64,000 nt of DNA from assembly GCA_024235015.1 (NCBI GenBank), contig JACKNG010000003.1, forward strand, positions 610,666 to 674,665. Reading direction: 5' to 3'. The translations under genes were made by a program, and so were the position numbers. The notes below the pieces were generated by a model that saw only the letters and a list, made by a program, of their open reading frames with translations, was not told where the DNA came from and ran no database searches. Every line of letters begins with the position of its first letter. Positions within the stretch are counted from its first letter, which is position 1. This DNA comes from Gammaproteobacteria bacterium. GTDB taxonomy: Bacteria > Pseudomonadota > Gammaproteobacteria > Ga0077536. This document shows positions 1-8,252 of the stretch, in pieces.

Positions 1-162
1 GCGCCGGGCATGGGCGCCGTGTGGGCCGTGCGCGATGGCGATGTCGGCCCGGCGCCGGTACCGCTGCCGGCCGCGGCGTGGTCGCTGGGTGCCGGCCTGC
101 TCGCCCTGCACCGCCTCAGCCGGGTTCGCCGGGACGCGCCCTCGCCACGGCGTAGCAGGTGA
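1..162 (+). CDS. C-terminal end of a VPLPA-CTERM sorted protein (5' end outside window)
   Basis: The reading frame is open from base 1 to the TGA at 160-162, giving 53 residues. The tail has the VPLPA-CTERM layout, a PEP-CTERM variant: a VPLPAAAW motif, a short hydrophobic stretch (SLGAGLLALHRL) and a basic end (SRVRR). In that family the tail is recognised by an exosortase/archaeosortase-type membrane enzyme and the protein is exported to the envelope. The body of the protein lies left of the window, so its function is unknown. The motif is clear, but only about 20 residues carry the signal. Confidence 0.6.
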   Translation, partial: APGMGAVWAVRDGDVGPAPVPLPAAAWSLGAGLLALHRLSRVRRDAPSPRRSR

Positions 163-244
163 CGGGATGGGTGGCACGGCACGGTCGCCGCGCCACCCCG
201 CCCTTGCGCTCAACTCACCTGCCCGGGGCGTGTCCAGCCCATGC

Positions 245-850
245 TCAGGACAACGCACCTGCGCCGAACCGCCGCGCGACCCAGTAATCGACACTGGTGT
301 AGCGACCGCCGCCGGTGAAGAACAGGGTCAGCAGCATCGCGAAGTAGATCGCGGCGAACTCGATGCCGTTGTTGAGGATGGTGACGGGGCCCGCGCTGGT
401 GAGACGTTCGTAGTCGCCGTGCATGCGCAGGATGTCGAGGATCTCGCGCTTGTAGGCCGCAGCCATCGCCACGCGATCGTTGGCGAGCCAGCTCGAGGCG
501 TCGGCGATGGCGTGCCAGCCGTGCGGCCAGTGCACCGTGGTCATGGCGACCAGCATGGTCACCATCAGCGGGACGGCGGCGAAGCGCGTGGCGAAGCCGA
601 GCAGCAGGCAGGCACCGCCGACGATCTCCGCACTCACCGCGAGCGTCGCCATCAGCAGCGGCGCCGGCAAGCCCAGGCCGTGCTCGAACCAGGCCACGGT
701 GTCAGAGAAATGGGCGAGCTTGTTCCAGCCCGCCTGGAGCATGACCGGGGCCAGGATCAGGCGCAGCAACAGCGGCGCGAGGCCCTCGGCGCGGCGGGCG
801 CGCTCGAAGGCGGACTGGATGAGATCGTAGAGCGTGATGAAGAAAGCCAT
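245..850 (-). CDS. DoxX family membrane protein (HvfX-like)
   Basis: 201 aa with about four hydrophobic segments (roughly residues 27-45, 60-85, 88-105 and 155-180). The segment after the first helix (AGWNKLAHF), the loop with HWPHGWH and the late ILNNGIEFAAIYFAM segment followed by GGGRY match long DoxX proteins such as HvfX. These are often found with small copper-binding RiPP-like systems, but no hvfA/B/C partner is visible here. The role is probably membrane redox or quinone-linked; the substrate is unknown. The gene stands alone, and the next gene, also on the minus strand, starts over 1.3 kb away. Confidence 0.8.
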   Translation of the reverse strand: MAFFITLYDLIQSAFERARRAEGLAPLLLRLILAPVMLQAGWNKLAHFSDTVAWFEHGLGLPAPLLMATLAVSAEIVGGACLLLGFATRFAAVPLMVTMLVAMTTVHWPHGWHAIADASSWLANDRVAMAAAYKREILDILRMHGDYERLTSAGPVTILNNGIEFAAIYFAMLLTLFFTGGGRYTSVDYWVARRFGAGALS

Positions 851-954
851 GACGTGAATTCCCTATGCGGTTCGACGATTGCGTGCCGGCCGCCGGGCCG
901 GTCACGGCGCTTGGTCGCCGCTCGCGGGATTTCCTTACAGTGGGCGCAGGGGGG

Positions 955-1030
955 AGCAAGGGGGACAGTTTACTTATGCCGGCTGCATCGCCACGGCCAG
1001 GGACAGTACAAAAATAAGCTGTCCCCGTTG
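955..1030. repeat. REP-like palindromic element, GGGGACAGTTTACTT family
   Basis: GGGGGACAGTTTACTT near 959 is followed about 50 bp later by an imperfect reverse complement ending in AAGCTGTCCCC (near 1026). The same pair of arms occurs at about 9250-9318. It lies in an intergenic gap upstream of no obvious promoter. REP-like or transcription-end function is inferred from this layout. Confidence 0.6.
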
Positions 1031-1055
1031 CCTGCCGCCGCAGCCCGGCGCGCCG

Positions 1056-2171
1056 CTACAAGCCGTGCAGCCCCGCCATCTCGTCGATCATCTCGCGCTG
1101 CAGGGCTTCGAAGCGCGCGTTGGGCTGCCAGGCCTGGAACATCTCGAGCATGGGATCGACGACGTCGGTACGCTCGCCGCTCATCGCCTCGACCACGGCG
1201 TGCACGCAGAACGGCACGTAGGACTCGGCGTAGCCGCCCTCGTGGACGACGACGAGGCGGCCGTCGCAGTGCTTGTCGGCCAGCGCCATCACCTCGTGCG
1301 TGAGCCAGCGGAAGGACTCACTGTGGAGCAGCATGCGCGCCAGCGGGTCGACGCCATTGGCGTCGTAGCCGGAGGCGATGACGATGAGGTCCGGCCGGTA
1401 ACGCTCGATGGCCGGGAGGACCATGCGCTGCATGGCATAGCGGTGGCCGGCGTCGCCGCCGCCGGGCAGCAGCGGGATGTTCATGTTGAAGCCCTCGCCC
1501 CTGCCCTTGCCGCGCTCCTCCGCGCCCGAGTAGCCGGGCGGGAAACAGTTCTCCTGGTGCAAGGAGATGGTGAAGACGTCGTCGCGCTCGTAGAACACCG
1601 CCTGCGTGCCGTTGCCGTGGTGCACGTCCCAGTCGAGCACCACCACGCGCTCGACGCCATGCTTCGCCTTGGCCGCCTCGATGGCGATGGAGATGTTGGC
1701 CAGCAGGCAGAAGCCCATCGGCTGGTCGGGCAGGCAGTGGTGGCTGGGCGGGCGCGACATGGAGTAGGCGTTGCGGTATTGCCCGGCAACCACGGTGTCG
1801 ACCGCGGCGATGGCGAGCCCGGCCGAGACCTTGGCGATCTCGTAGCTGCCGGGACCGAACGGCGCGAAGGGCCCGAGTTCGCCGCCGCCGGCGTCGGACA
1901 GGGCCTTGAATTTCTCCAGGTAGTCGGCCGGGTGGACGCGCAGGAGATCCTCCTCGTCGGCCAGCGGCGCCGAGCGGAAATCGACCTTCTCGGCCAGGCC
2001 CGAGACCTGCAGCAAGGACACCGCGCGGCGCTTCGATTCGGGCGACTCGGCCAGGCCGGCGCCCGCCGGCGGCTGCACCCAGCCACCGACCGGGGCAACC
2101 AGGGCGAACAGCCCCGCGGTGCTGTGCCACAGGCAACGTTCGTCGTGAAAGAAGGCGGTGCGGGTGCTCAT
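1056..2171 (-). CDS. Histone deacetylase family protein (class II type deacetylase)
   Basis: 371 aa, the normal size for the arginase/deacetylase fold. Zinc and catalytic motifs are in place: SRPPSHH near residue 140, DWDVHHGNGT near 180, SGYDANGVDP near 265 and HEGGY near 308. Bacterial members act on acetylated polyamines, acetoin-related substrates or small acetyl-amides in the cytoplasm, so the substrate here cannot be named. The ATG at 2171 puts the N-terminal FFHDE segment in place, as in homologues. It is single and convergent with nothing. A long repeat-rich gap follows upstream. Confidence 0.9.
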   Translation of the reverse strand: MSTRTAFFHDERCLWHSTAGLFALVAPVGGWVQPPAGAGLAESPESKRRAVSLLQVSGLAEKVDFRSAPLADEEDLLRVHPADYLEKFKALSDAGGGELGPFAPFGPGSYEIAKVSAGLAIAAVDTVVAGQYRNAYSMSRPPSHHCLPDQPMGFCLLANISIAIEAAKAKHGVERVVVLDWDVHHGNGTQAVFYERDDVFTISLHQENCFPPGYSGAEERGKGRGEGFNMNIPLLPGGGDAGHRYAMQRMVLPAIERYRPDLIVIASGYDANGVDPLARMLLHSESFRWLTHEVMALADKHCDGRLVVVHEGGYAESYVPFCVHAVVEAMSGERTDVVDPMLEMFQAWQPNARFEALQREMIDEMAGLHGL

Positions 2172-2344
2172 GCGTAGTTCCTCGTGGATGGCGGACGCCG
2201 GCGCGTCGCCGACCCGGCCGCCGCGCCGCGCGCAAGCATCGCACGCTCACGCCACCGCTGCACGACGGCGCCGGGCCTCGCGCCGGGCAGGAGGGGGTTC
2301 GCGGGCGCGGCCCGGCGAACCGTGACGACGCATTCAACGACATG

Positions 2345-2690
2345 ACGCCCGGTGTCAGACACCAGCGTCATCCCGGGGGCGTTTCGGTATCGCTGGCCAA
2401 CGGACCGCGCGTCGAGCGGCCGCCCCGGGCCGGGACAACGAGCTTGGCGGGCTCGGGCTCAACGCCGTGGAACCCAGTATCAGACACCATCGGTGGAGCG
2501 TGCGAAGGCTGATCAACGAGTTGCCCCCTGGTGTCAGACACCAGGGAGCATCCGCCGGGATTTCGCCCCTGCCCAGGCCCGGACCATGCGGCTTGGTAAT
2601 CAACGCCTTGACGCCCGGTGTCAGACACCGTCGGCGGAGCATGCGAACATTGATCAAAGCGTTGGCCCCTGGTGTCAGACACTGCAGGAT
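2345..2690. repeat. Cluster of GTGTCAGACAC palindromes (REP-like)
   Basis: Five units with the core GGTGTCAGACACC lie at about 2351, 2475 (variant AGTATCAGACACC), 2530, 2617 and 2671. The unit at 2530 is a perfect 21-bp palindrome with CCCTGG/CCAGGG flanks. Each unit is preceded or followed by a loosely conserved TTGATCAA-like stretch. The interval 2172-2755 holds no gene I can support. Chains of these units also occur at 14.8-15.2, 15.9, 18.2-18.5 and 23.9 kb. Confidence 0.75.
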
Positions 2691-2755
2691 CCCGCGGAGT
2701 CCTGCGGCCAGCGCGTGGCACAGCCACCTGGTCGGAGCTGCCCCGGAATCACCCC

Positions 2756-3604
2756 ATGACCGATTTCGCCGTCTGCCTCGCCGGCCACCCGCACGACGAC
2801 ACCCCGCCGCGCATTGCCGCCGCGGCCGAGGCCGCCGGTCTCAATGCCCTGTTCCTGCCCGAGAACAGCCACGTGCCGGTGGCGCGCCGCGCGCCGGACA
2901 AGTTCCGCGGCGACATGCGCCTGCTGGCGCGCTTCTACGATCCCCTGGTCACCCTCGCCGCCTGTGCGGCGGTGACCACGCGCCTGCGCCTCGGCACCAG
3001 CGTCAGCCTGCTCACCCAGCGCGAACCGCTCGCCACCGCGCGCGCCGTGGCCTCGCTCGACCAGCTCTCCGGCGGACGCCTGGTGCTCGGCGTGGCCGGC
3101 GGCTTCGTGCGCGAGGCCATGACTCACCACGGCAGCCGCTTCGCCCAGCGCTGGCCGCTGGTACGCGAACGCGTCGCCGCCATGCGCGCGATGTGGTGCG
3201 AGGCCGAGCCCGCCTACCGCGGCGAACTCGTCACGCTGCCGACGCCCTGCCCGTCCTTCCCTACCCGGCAGCCCGGCGGCCCGCCGATCTGGATCGGCTC
3301 CAACTCGCTCGCGGTGCCGGCCCGGGTCGCGGCCTGGGCCGATGGCTGGCTGGTCCGCCCCGACCTCTACCCGGGCGATCCGCATGCCGATCTCGACCGT
3401 GCCTGCGCCGAGCAGGGCCGCGAGCGCGCCACGCTGACGCTCGCCCTGATGGATGCGCCGAGCAACCTGCGCGCGGCCGCGCAAGCGGTGGCGGCCGGCT
3501 ACGATGTACTCGTATTCCTCGTGCGCGGCGACAGCGCGGACACCCTCTTGCGTGCCGTCGACGCGCTCGCCCTACTCGCCGCCAGGTTGCGCGCCGACGG
3601 CTGA
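2756..3604 (+). CDS. LLM-class (luciferase-like / F420-type) oxidoreductase
   Basis: 282 aa from the ATG at 2756. A longer upstream frame would run into a palindromic repeat and is not used. The sequence follows the bacterial luciferase-like TIM barrel: an early AAEAAGLNALFLPEN segment, TTRLRLGTSVSLLTQREP, then LDQLSGGRLVLGVAGGFVREAM, and later GGPPIWIGSNS. These match coenzyme F420 or FMN-dependent oxidoreductases of the LLM class. The substrate is unknown. It is followed closely by a small FmdB-like gene on the same strand. Confidence 0.85.
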   Translation: MTDFAVCLAGHPHDDTPPRIAAAAEAAGLNALFLPENSHVPVARRAPDKFRGDMRLLARFYDPLVTLAACAAVTTRLRLGTSVSLLTQREPLATARAVASLDQLSGGRLVLGVAGGFVREAMTHHGSRFAQRWPLVRERVAAMRAMWCEAEPAYRGELVTLPTPCPSFPTRQPGGPPIWIGSNSLAVPARVAAWADGWLVRPDLYPGDPHADLDRACAEQGRERATLTLALMDAPSNLRAAAQAVAAGYDVLVFLVRGDSADTLLRAVDALALLAARLRADG

Positions 3605-3691
3605 GCCGGGGCCGCCTCCGTAACATCCCGTAGTTCGCAGCAGCGCGCGCGGCGCTAAGATCGGCGCCGGTCAACCACCGTCATCAACGCC

Positions 3692-3955
3692 ATGCCGACC
3701 TACGATTACGTCTGTCACCACAACGGCCGCACCCTCGAAGTACGCCATGCCATGAGTCACCGCGTCGCCACCTGGGGCGAATTGTCCGCCCTGGCCGGCG
3801 TCGACGCCGCGGATACGCCGGCCGATGCGCCGGTCGAGAAAGTCCTCGGCACCGGTGGCGTGGTCCGCAGCGAGCACCTCGGCAGCGGCGTCGCGCCGGC
3901 CTGCGGCAACCCCAATCCGTGCTGCGGCGGCGGGGCCTGCGGCTACCTGGGCTGA
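3692..3955 (+). CDS. Small FmdB-like zinc-ribbon protein
   Basis: 87 aa beginning MPTYDYVC, the hallmark of FmdB/CxxC zinc-ribbon proteins. The usual second N-terminal cysteine is replaced by HHNG. The C-terminus is cysteine-rich (ACGNPNPCCGGGACG) and may supply further metal ligands. The family is often annotated as regulatory, but the biochemical role is unsettled. The start is at ATG 3692, 88 bases after the LLM oxidoreductase stop, so co-transcription is possible. Confidence 0.65.
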   Translation: MPTYDYVCHHNGRTLEVRHAMSHRVATWGELSALAGVDAADTPADAPVEKVLGTGGVVRSEHLGSGVAPACGNPNPCCGGGACGYLG

Positions 3956-3967
3956 GCGCCTGCCGAG

Positions 3968-4062
3968 GTCATCGGGGACAGACCACGGTTTTCGAGGTAA
4001 TCGGGGACAGACCACGGTTTTCGCGCGGTGCGGGAAACCGTGGTCTGTCCCCGATTGCCCTG
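3968..4062. repeat. REP-like repeat, GGGGACAGACCACGG family
   Basis: ATCGGGGACAGACCACGGTTTT occurs twice in direct orientation (about 3973 and 4000). Its reverse complement AAACCGTGGTCTGTCCCCG follows at about 4034-4054. Together they can form a long hairpin. The array abuts a PEP-CTERM relic, suggesting insertion into or next to a decayed gene. Confidence 0.7.
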
Positions 4063-4071
4063 TCCCGCGGA

Positions 4072-4145
4072 CGGCGCCGTCCCCGAGCCCATGACCCTGG
4101 CACTAACCGGGCTCGGAGTCCTCGTCGGAGCCGCGCGCCGGCGGC
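4072..4145 (+). pseudogene. PEP-CTERM tail relic
   Basis: The plus-strand frame reads GAVPEPMTLALTGLGVL followed by VGAARRRR, a textbook PEP-CTERM tail: VPEP motif, transmembrane stretch, arginine cluster. The frame directly upstream is only the palindromic repeat, with no protein body. The frame then continues past the arginines without a prompt stop, unlike an intact sorting tail. I read it as the surviving end of a broken gene. The interval 4146-4490 has nothing else I can support. Confidence 0.5.
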
Positions 4146-4491
4146 GCCAACCCCCGCCAGCAAGTTGCCGGGTTGGCCGCCGACACCTCGGCGCCGGCCG
4201 GCCCGGCGGCGCGCCCCGCATGCTGGATACACCGTCGCCCGAGGCGACGGCGCATACAGCGGGAGCACAATCGTTGACCCGCCGCTTGCCGCGCCACCCA
4301 GCGCACTCTGCGGTCATCGAGGCTGGTGTCGTGAATGCTGCCGGTGCCGCACTGAGGTACGAAGCGTCGCGAACGCGATCGTGGCAAACCCGCTACCGGT
4401 ATTCGAAATGGCTACGGCGCCGGCGCCTCGAGCCTTCAGGAACAGGCCCCGGCGCCGCACTGCAGGCCACCGTCATCATCGTCTATCCGCC

Positions 4492-5580
4492 TCACGCGAA
4501 ACCCTGTGCGCGTGCCGCGTCCTCGCGCGCCCGCTCCGGGCTGCCGAAGGTCTGCCGATTGAGCCCGATGCGCTTGAACCAGTAGTGCAGGCCGAGCAGG
4601 TCGGTGAAGCCCATGCCGCCGTGCACCTCGGTGGCGGTCTTGGCCACCTGCGTACCGACCTCGGCGAGATGTGCCTTGGCGTGGCAGGCATAGAGATGCG
4701 CCTCGCCCGGTACCGCGTCGAGCGCGTGCGCCGCGTACCACACCAGGGCATGGCAGGGCTCGAGCGCGGCGGCCATCTCGGCGCACAGGTGCTTGACCGC
4801 CTGGAACGAGGCGATGACCCGTCCGAACTGCTCGCGCTGGCCGGCGTAGGCGACGGCTGCCTCGAGCATGTGCTGTGCCGCGCCCAGGGTGTCGGCGGCG
4901 GTCATCACGCGGCCGTGATCGACGAGCGCGGCCAGGGTGCTCGCGGCATCGCCCTGGGCGAGCGGTTCGGCGGGGGTATTCTCGAACACGAGTTCACCCC
5001 AGCGTCGCGTGCGGTCGATGGTGACCAGCGACGCGCGCGTCAAGCCGGCCGCGTCGGCCGGCACGAGATGCAGCGTGCGATCGCGCGCGGCGACGACGAA
5101 AGCGTCGGCGTCGATGTCCTGCACGAACAGCGCGCGGCCGACGAGGCGACCGTCGCGCGCGGTGACCCCGGTGTCCTCGCGCGCACCGGTGTGTTCGGCC
5201 AGCGCCATGCCGACCGTCGTCGCACCGCTCACCAGCCGCGGCAACCAGGCGGCCTGCTGTTCGGCGCTGCCGGCGAGACGCAGGGCGAGTGGCGCGAGCA
5301 CCGCGCTGGCGACGAAGGGCGCCGGCGTGACGTGCGCACCGAGCGCCTGCGCGACCAGCGCGGCGTCGAGCACCCCGAGCCCGGCGCCGCCATGACGTTC
5401 GTCGACGAGCAGGCCGGGGACGCCGATCTCGCTCAGCGCCTGCCAGATCTCGGCGCCGCCGTCGTCGTCGTTCTCCGCGTAGGCGCGCACCCGTTCCAGC
5501 GGGGCGACGTCCTCGAGCAGGCGCACCAGGGTGTCGTGCAGCAGCACCTGGTCCGATGAGAGTCCGAAATCCATCGTCAT
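4492..5580 (-). CDS. Acyl-CoA dehydrogenase family protein (smaller, divergent subunit type)
   Basis: 362 aa with an acyl-CoA dehydrogenase fold: N-terminal helices, a middle domain with VGMALAEHTG and a C-terminal domain with REQFGRVIASFQAVKHL and HGGMGFT. It begins 4 bases after the stop of the larger acyl-CoA dehydrogenase upstream on the same strand, so the two form an operon. Paired divergent and canonical ACADs are known to make heteromeric enzymes in steroid, bile acid and branched-chain catabolism. The catalytic glutamate cannot be placed with certainty in this copy. ATG at 5580 or 5574 are both possible starts. Confidence 0.88.
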   Translation of the reverse strand: MTMDFGLSSDQVLLHDTLVRLLEDVAPLERVRAYAENDDDGGAEIWQALSEIGVPGLLVDERHGGAGLGVLDAALVAQALGAHVTPAPFVASAVLAPLALRLAGSAEQQAAWLPRLVSGATTVGMALAEHTGAREDTGVTARDGRLVGRALFVQDIDADAFVVAARDRTLHLVPADAAGLTRASLVTIDRTRRWGELVFENTPAEPLAQGDAASTLAALVDHGRVMTAADTLGAAQHMLEAAVAYAGQREQFGRVIASFQAVKHLCAEMAAALEPCHALVWYAAHALDAVPGEAHLYACHAKAHLAEVGTQVAKTATEVHGGMGFTDLLGLHYWFKRIGLNRQTFGSPERAREDAARAQGFA

Positions 5581-5584
5581 GCCC

Positions 5585-6787
5585 TCACTTCAAGCCCGGT
5601 TCGCGCGGCATGCCGAGCCCGCGCTCGGCGATGATGTTCTTCTGGATCTGCGACGTACCGCCGCCGATGATGAGGCCGAGGAAATACATGTAGTGCTGCT
5701 GCCACAGGCCGTCCTCGCGCAGGTGCGGACTGCCGCGGTAGAGCACGCCGAGTTCACCCAGCGCATCGATGGCCAGGCGTTCCAGCTCGTGACGCAGCTC
5801 GGTGCCTTCGAGCTTGACGATCATCGCCGCCAGCGCCGCGTTCGAACCGTTGAGGCGCGCCGACAGCACCCGCAGGTCGTTCGCGCGCAGGGCCAGCATG
5901 CGGCCCTGGATGCGCAGCAGGCGCTCGCGCAGCGCCGCTTGTTCGAGCAAGGGCCGGCCATCGACGGTTTCGCGCTTCAGCAGTTCCACCAGCGCGTTGA
6001 AACGCGCCAGGGTGACGTTGGGATTGCCGAGCATGCCGCGTTCGTGGCCGAGCAGGCTGTTGGCCACGCGCCAGCCGTCGCCACGCCCGGCGACCATGGA
6101 ATCGGCGGGAATGCGCACGTCGGTGAAGAACACCTCGTTGAAGCTGGCGTCACCGGTCATGGTCTTGAGCGGGCGCACTTCGAGCCCCGGGCTGGTCATC
6201 GGCAGGAGCAGGAAACTGATGCCCTTGTGCTTGGGCGCCGCGGGCTCGGTGCGCACGAGACAGAACATCCAGTCGGCCAGGTGCGCGGTGGAAGTCCAGA
6301 TCTTCTGGCCATTGATGACCCACTCGTCGCCGTCGAGCACGGCGCGGGTCTTGAGGCTCGCGAGATCGCTGCCGGCATTCGGTTCGGAATAGCCCTGGCA
6401 CCACACCAGCTCGCCGCGCAGGGTCGGCGCGATGAAGCGCCGGCGCTGTTCCTCGGTGCCGAACTCGAGCAGGGTCGGGATCAGCATCATGATGCCCTGG
6501 CCCGAGATGCCGGGTGACACCCCGGCGGTGGCGAACTCCTCGGCGATGATGCGCGCCTCGAGCATGTCCGGCGCGGCGCCGTAGCCGCCGTACTCACGCG
6601 GGATGGTGCGCCCGGCGTAGCCGTGCTCCACCAGCAGGCGCTGCCAGGCGAGCAGCTGCGGATCGCGCGGGTTGAGCACGCGCGACTCGGTCACGCGCGG
6701 CGCCTGCTCGAGGTGCGCGGCGATGAACTCGCGCAGCTCGTGGCGAAAGGCCTCGTAACGGGGTCCGAACGACAGGTCCACGTGCAC
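5585..6787 (-). CDS. Acyl-CoA dehydrogenase (larger subunit type)
   Basis: 400 aa with the full ACAD signature: GYSEPNAGSDLASLKT followed by WVINGQKIWTS (FAD and acyl binding), PLKTMTGDASFNEVFF, and near the end FLGLIIGGGTSQIQKNIIAE. It should oxidise an acyl-CoA to the enoyl-CoA with FAD. The pair with the downstream ACAD suggests a heteromeric enzyme for a bulky acyl-CoA. It is divergent from the flavin oxygenase-like gene at 6879, leaving a 91-base shared promoter region. Confidence 0.92.
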   Translation of the reverse strand: MHVDLSFGPRYEAFRHELREFIAAHLEQAPRVTESRVLNPRDPQLLAWQRLLVEHGYAGRTIPREYGGYGAAPDMLEARIIAEEFATAGVSPGISGQGIMMLIPTLLEFGTEEQRRRFIAPTLRGELVWCQGYSEPNAGSDLASLKTRAVLDGDEWVINGQKIWTSTAHLADWMFCLVRTEPAAPKHKGISFLLLPMTSPGLEVRPLKTMTGDASFNEVFFTDVRIPADSMVAGRGDGWRVANSLLGHERGMLGNPNVTLARFNALVELLKRETVDGRPLLEQAALRERLLRIQGRMLALRANDLRVLSARLNGSNAALAAMIVKLEGTELRHELERLAIDALGELGVLYRGSPHLREDGLWQQHYMYFLGLIIGGGTSQIQKNIIAERGLGMPREPGLK

Positions 6788-6878
6788 CTCCCCAGGGCAA
6801 AGCGAGGTTGGAGTCTAGCAGCCTATAATCGGCCCCGCGCCGGCGCCGGCCGGTTTCGACAGGGGAGCCCAGCACGCG

Positions 6879-8081
6879 ATGTCAGTCGATACTTATTCAC
6901 CGTCCGCACAGGGCCGCACCTGGGGCCCGGCGCGCTACACCGCGCCGCTGCTCGACGCCATCGCCGCGCAGGCGGCGACGGCCGATGCGACGCGCTCGGT
7001 CGACCCGCAGGTCATCGCCGCGCTCAAGGCCAACGACGTCATGCGCCTGTCGGGCAGCCCCGAGATCGGTGGGCTGAACGCAACCATCGTCGCCATCGCC
7101 GACGAACTACGCGCGGTCGCCCAGGCCTGCACCTCGACTGCCTGGTGCCTGTGGAATCACCTGTGCACCTTCCACCACTTCGCCGGCCTGCTCGGGCCCG
7201 ACCACGCCGACTTCCTGCGCCGCATCGTGAGCGGCCACGAGTGGGTGTGCTTCCCGGCCGGCGCCTCGACCCAGATCAAGGGAGAGACGGCGGGCGACAC
7301 CACGCACCTCAGCGGTGTCGCCGCCTTCGGTTCCGGCGCGCGTTACGCCGAGTGGGCCGGGGTTGCCTTCGAGCAGGACGGCTGGGACACGCCCTGCTTC
7401 ACCATGGCCGACCTGCGCCAGCCGAGCGTGCGCATCGAGCCGACCTGGGAGGCGATGAGCGTGCGCGCTTCGGCCACCGATCACATCCACTACGAGAACC
7501 ACGCGGTAGCGAGCGCCACCGTGGTGCCGCTCGAACCCTTCTTCCGCGTCGGCTTCCGTGACCCGGCCAAGCCGGTCGTCCACCCGCGCTACCGCGAGGA
7601 CTGGGTGGCGATCTCGGTGGTGTGGCTGGGCGCGATGGCAACCGGGGTGGCCGCCATCTCGCTCGAGGAATGCGCCGCCGGCATCCGCGATCGCATCGCC
7701 ATCTACGGCACCAGGATGGTCGAGCGCCCGACCATCCACGTGAACCTCGGCCGCGCCCGCGCGCTCCTCGACGCCGCCCACGACACCGTCTACGCCGCCA
7801 TGCACGAGACCGATGCGCGCATCGCCGCCGGTGTCATCCCCAGCGAGGCCGACTACTTCCGCCAGACCACCGCCGGCATGCAGGCGGTGCAGTTGTGCGA
7901 CGAGGTGATGAAACTGACGCTCCGCGTCCTCGGCGGCAACGGCCTGCGCGAAGGCACCGACTTCGAACGCCGCTACCGCGACTTCCAGGCCATGCCGCTG
8001 CACATCAACGGCCACGTCGACCGCATCAGCGAACAGACCGGGCGGGTGATGCTGGGACTGGACGCGCAGAACCCCTTCTGA
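6879..8081 (+). CDS. Acyl-CoA dehydrogenase-fold flavin monooxygenase-like protein (group D type)
   Basis: 400 aa. The N-terminal region (LLDAIAAQAATADATRSVDP), the middle segment with CTSTAWCLWNHL and the C-terminal region with LTLRVLGGNGL match the two-component flavin-dependent hydroxylases related to acyl-CoA dehydrogenases (HsaA/HpaB-like group D). Such enzymes use reduced FMN/FAD from a partner reductase, and no reductase gene is adjacent. The context of ACADs, a BVMO-like enzyme, an amidase and a cyclase suggests aromatic, steroid or terpenoid breakdown. The substrate is unknown. ATG 6879 has a GGGGAG stretch upstream. Confidence 0.75.
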   Translation: MSVDTYSPSAQGRTWGPARYTAPLLDAIAAQAATADATRSVDPQVIAALKANDVMRLSGSPEIGGLNATIVAIADELRAVAQACTSTAWCLWNHLCTFHHFAGLLGPDHADFLRRIVSGHEWVCFPAGASTQIKGETAGDTTHLSGVAAFGSGARYAEWAGVAFEQDGWDTPCFTMADLRQPSVRIEPTWEAMSVRASATDHIHYENHAVASATVVPLEPFFRVGFRDPAKPVVHPRYREDWVAISVVWLGAMATGVAAISLEECAAGIRDRIAIYGTRMVERPTIHVNLGRARALLDAAHDTVYAAMHETDARIAAGVIPSEADYFRQTTAGMQAVQLCDEVMKLTLRVLGGNGLREGTDFERRYRDFQAMPLHINGHVDRISEQTGRVMLGLDAQNPF

Positions 8082-8104
8082 CGCCCCTCTGCCTGCCAAC
8101 CCCG

Positions 8105-8215
8105 GCAACAGGTCTGACCCCGCACGGGGTCAGGCCCGGTCGAGACCCGCCAACCGCCGCCGAATTTCCCCGGCACGGGGTCTGACTCCAGTCCTGGGGT
8201 CAGACCCCGTCGCGA
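8105..8215. repeat. GGGGTCAGACCCC palindromes
   Basis: Between two convergent genes lie GGTCTGACCCCGCACGGGGT (8111) and, about 70 bp on, GGGGTCTGACTCC followed by GGGGTCAGACCCCG (8176-8210). These can fold as hairpins and could end both transcripts. The same palindrome family recurs at about 15,927 and 18,440. Confidence 0.6.
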
Positions 8216-8252
8216 CGTGACAACGACCAGCGCCCCCACCCTGGCGCGTCCA

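Noticed and set aside
2345..2690. GTGTCAGACAC palindromes as rho-independent terminators
   Set aside because: They lack T-runs, occur in multiples and also sit between divergent genes, so they are better explained as dispersed REP-like repeats.
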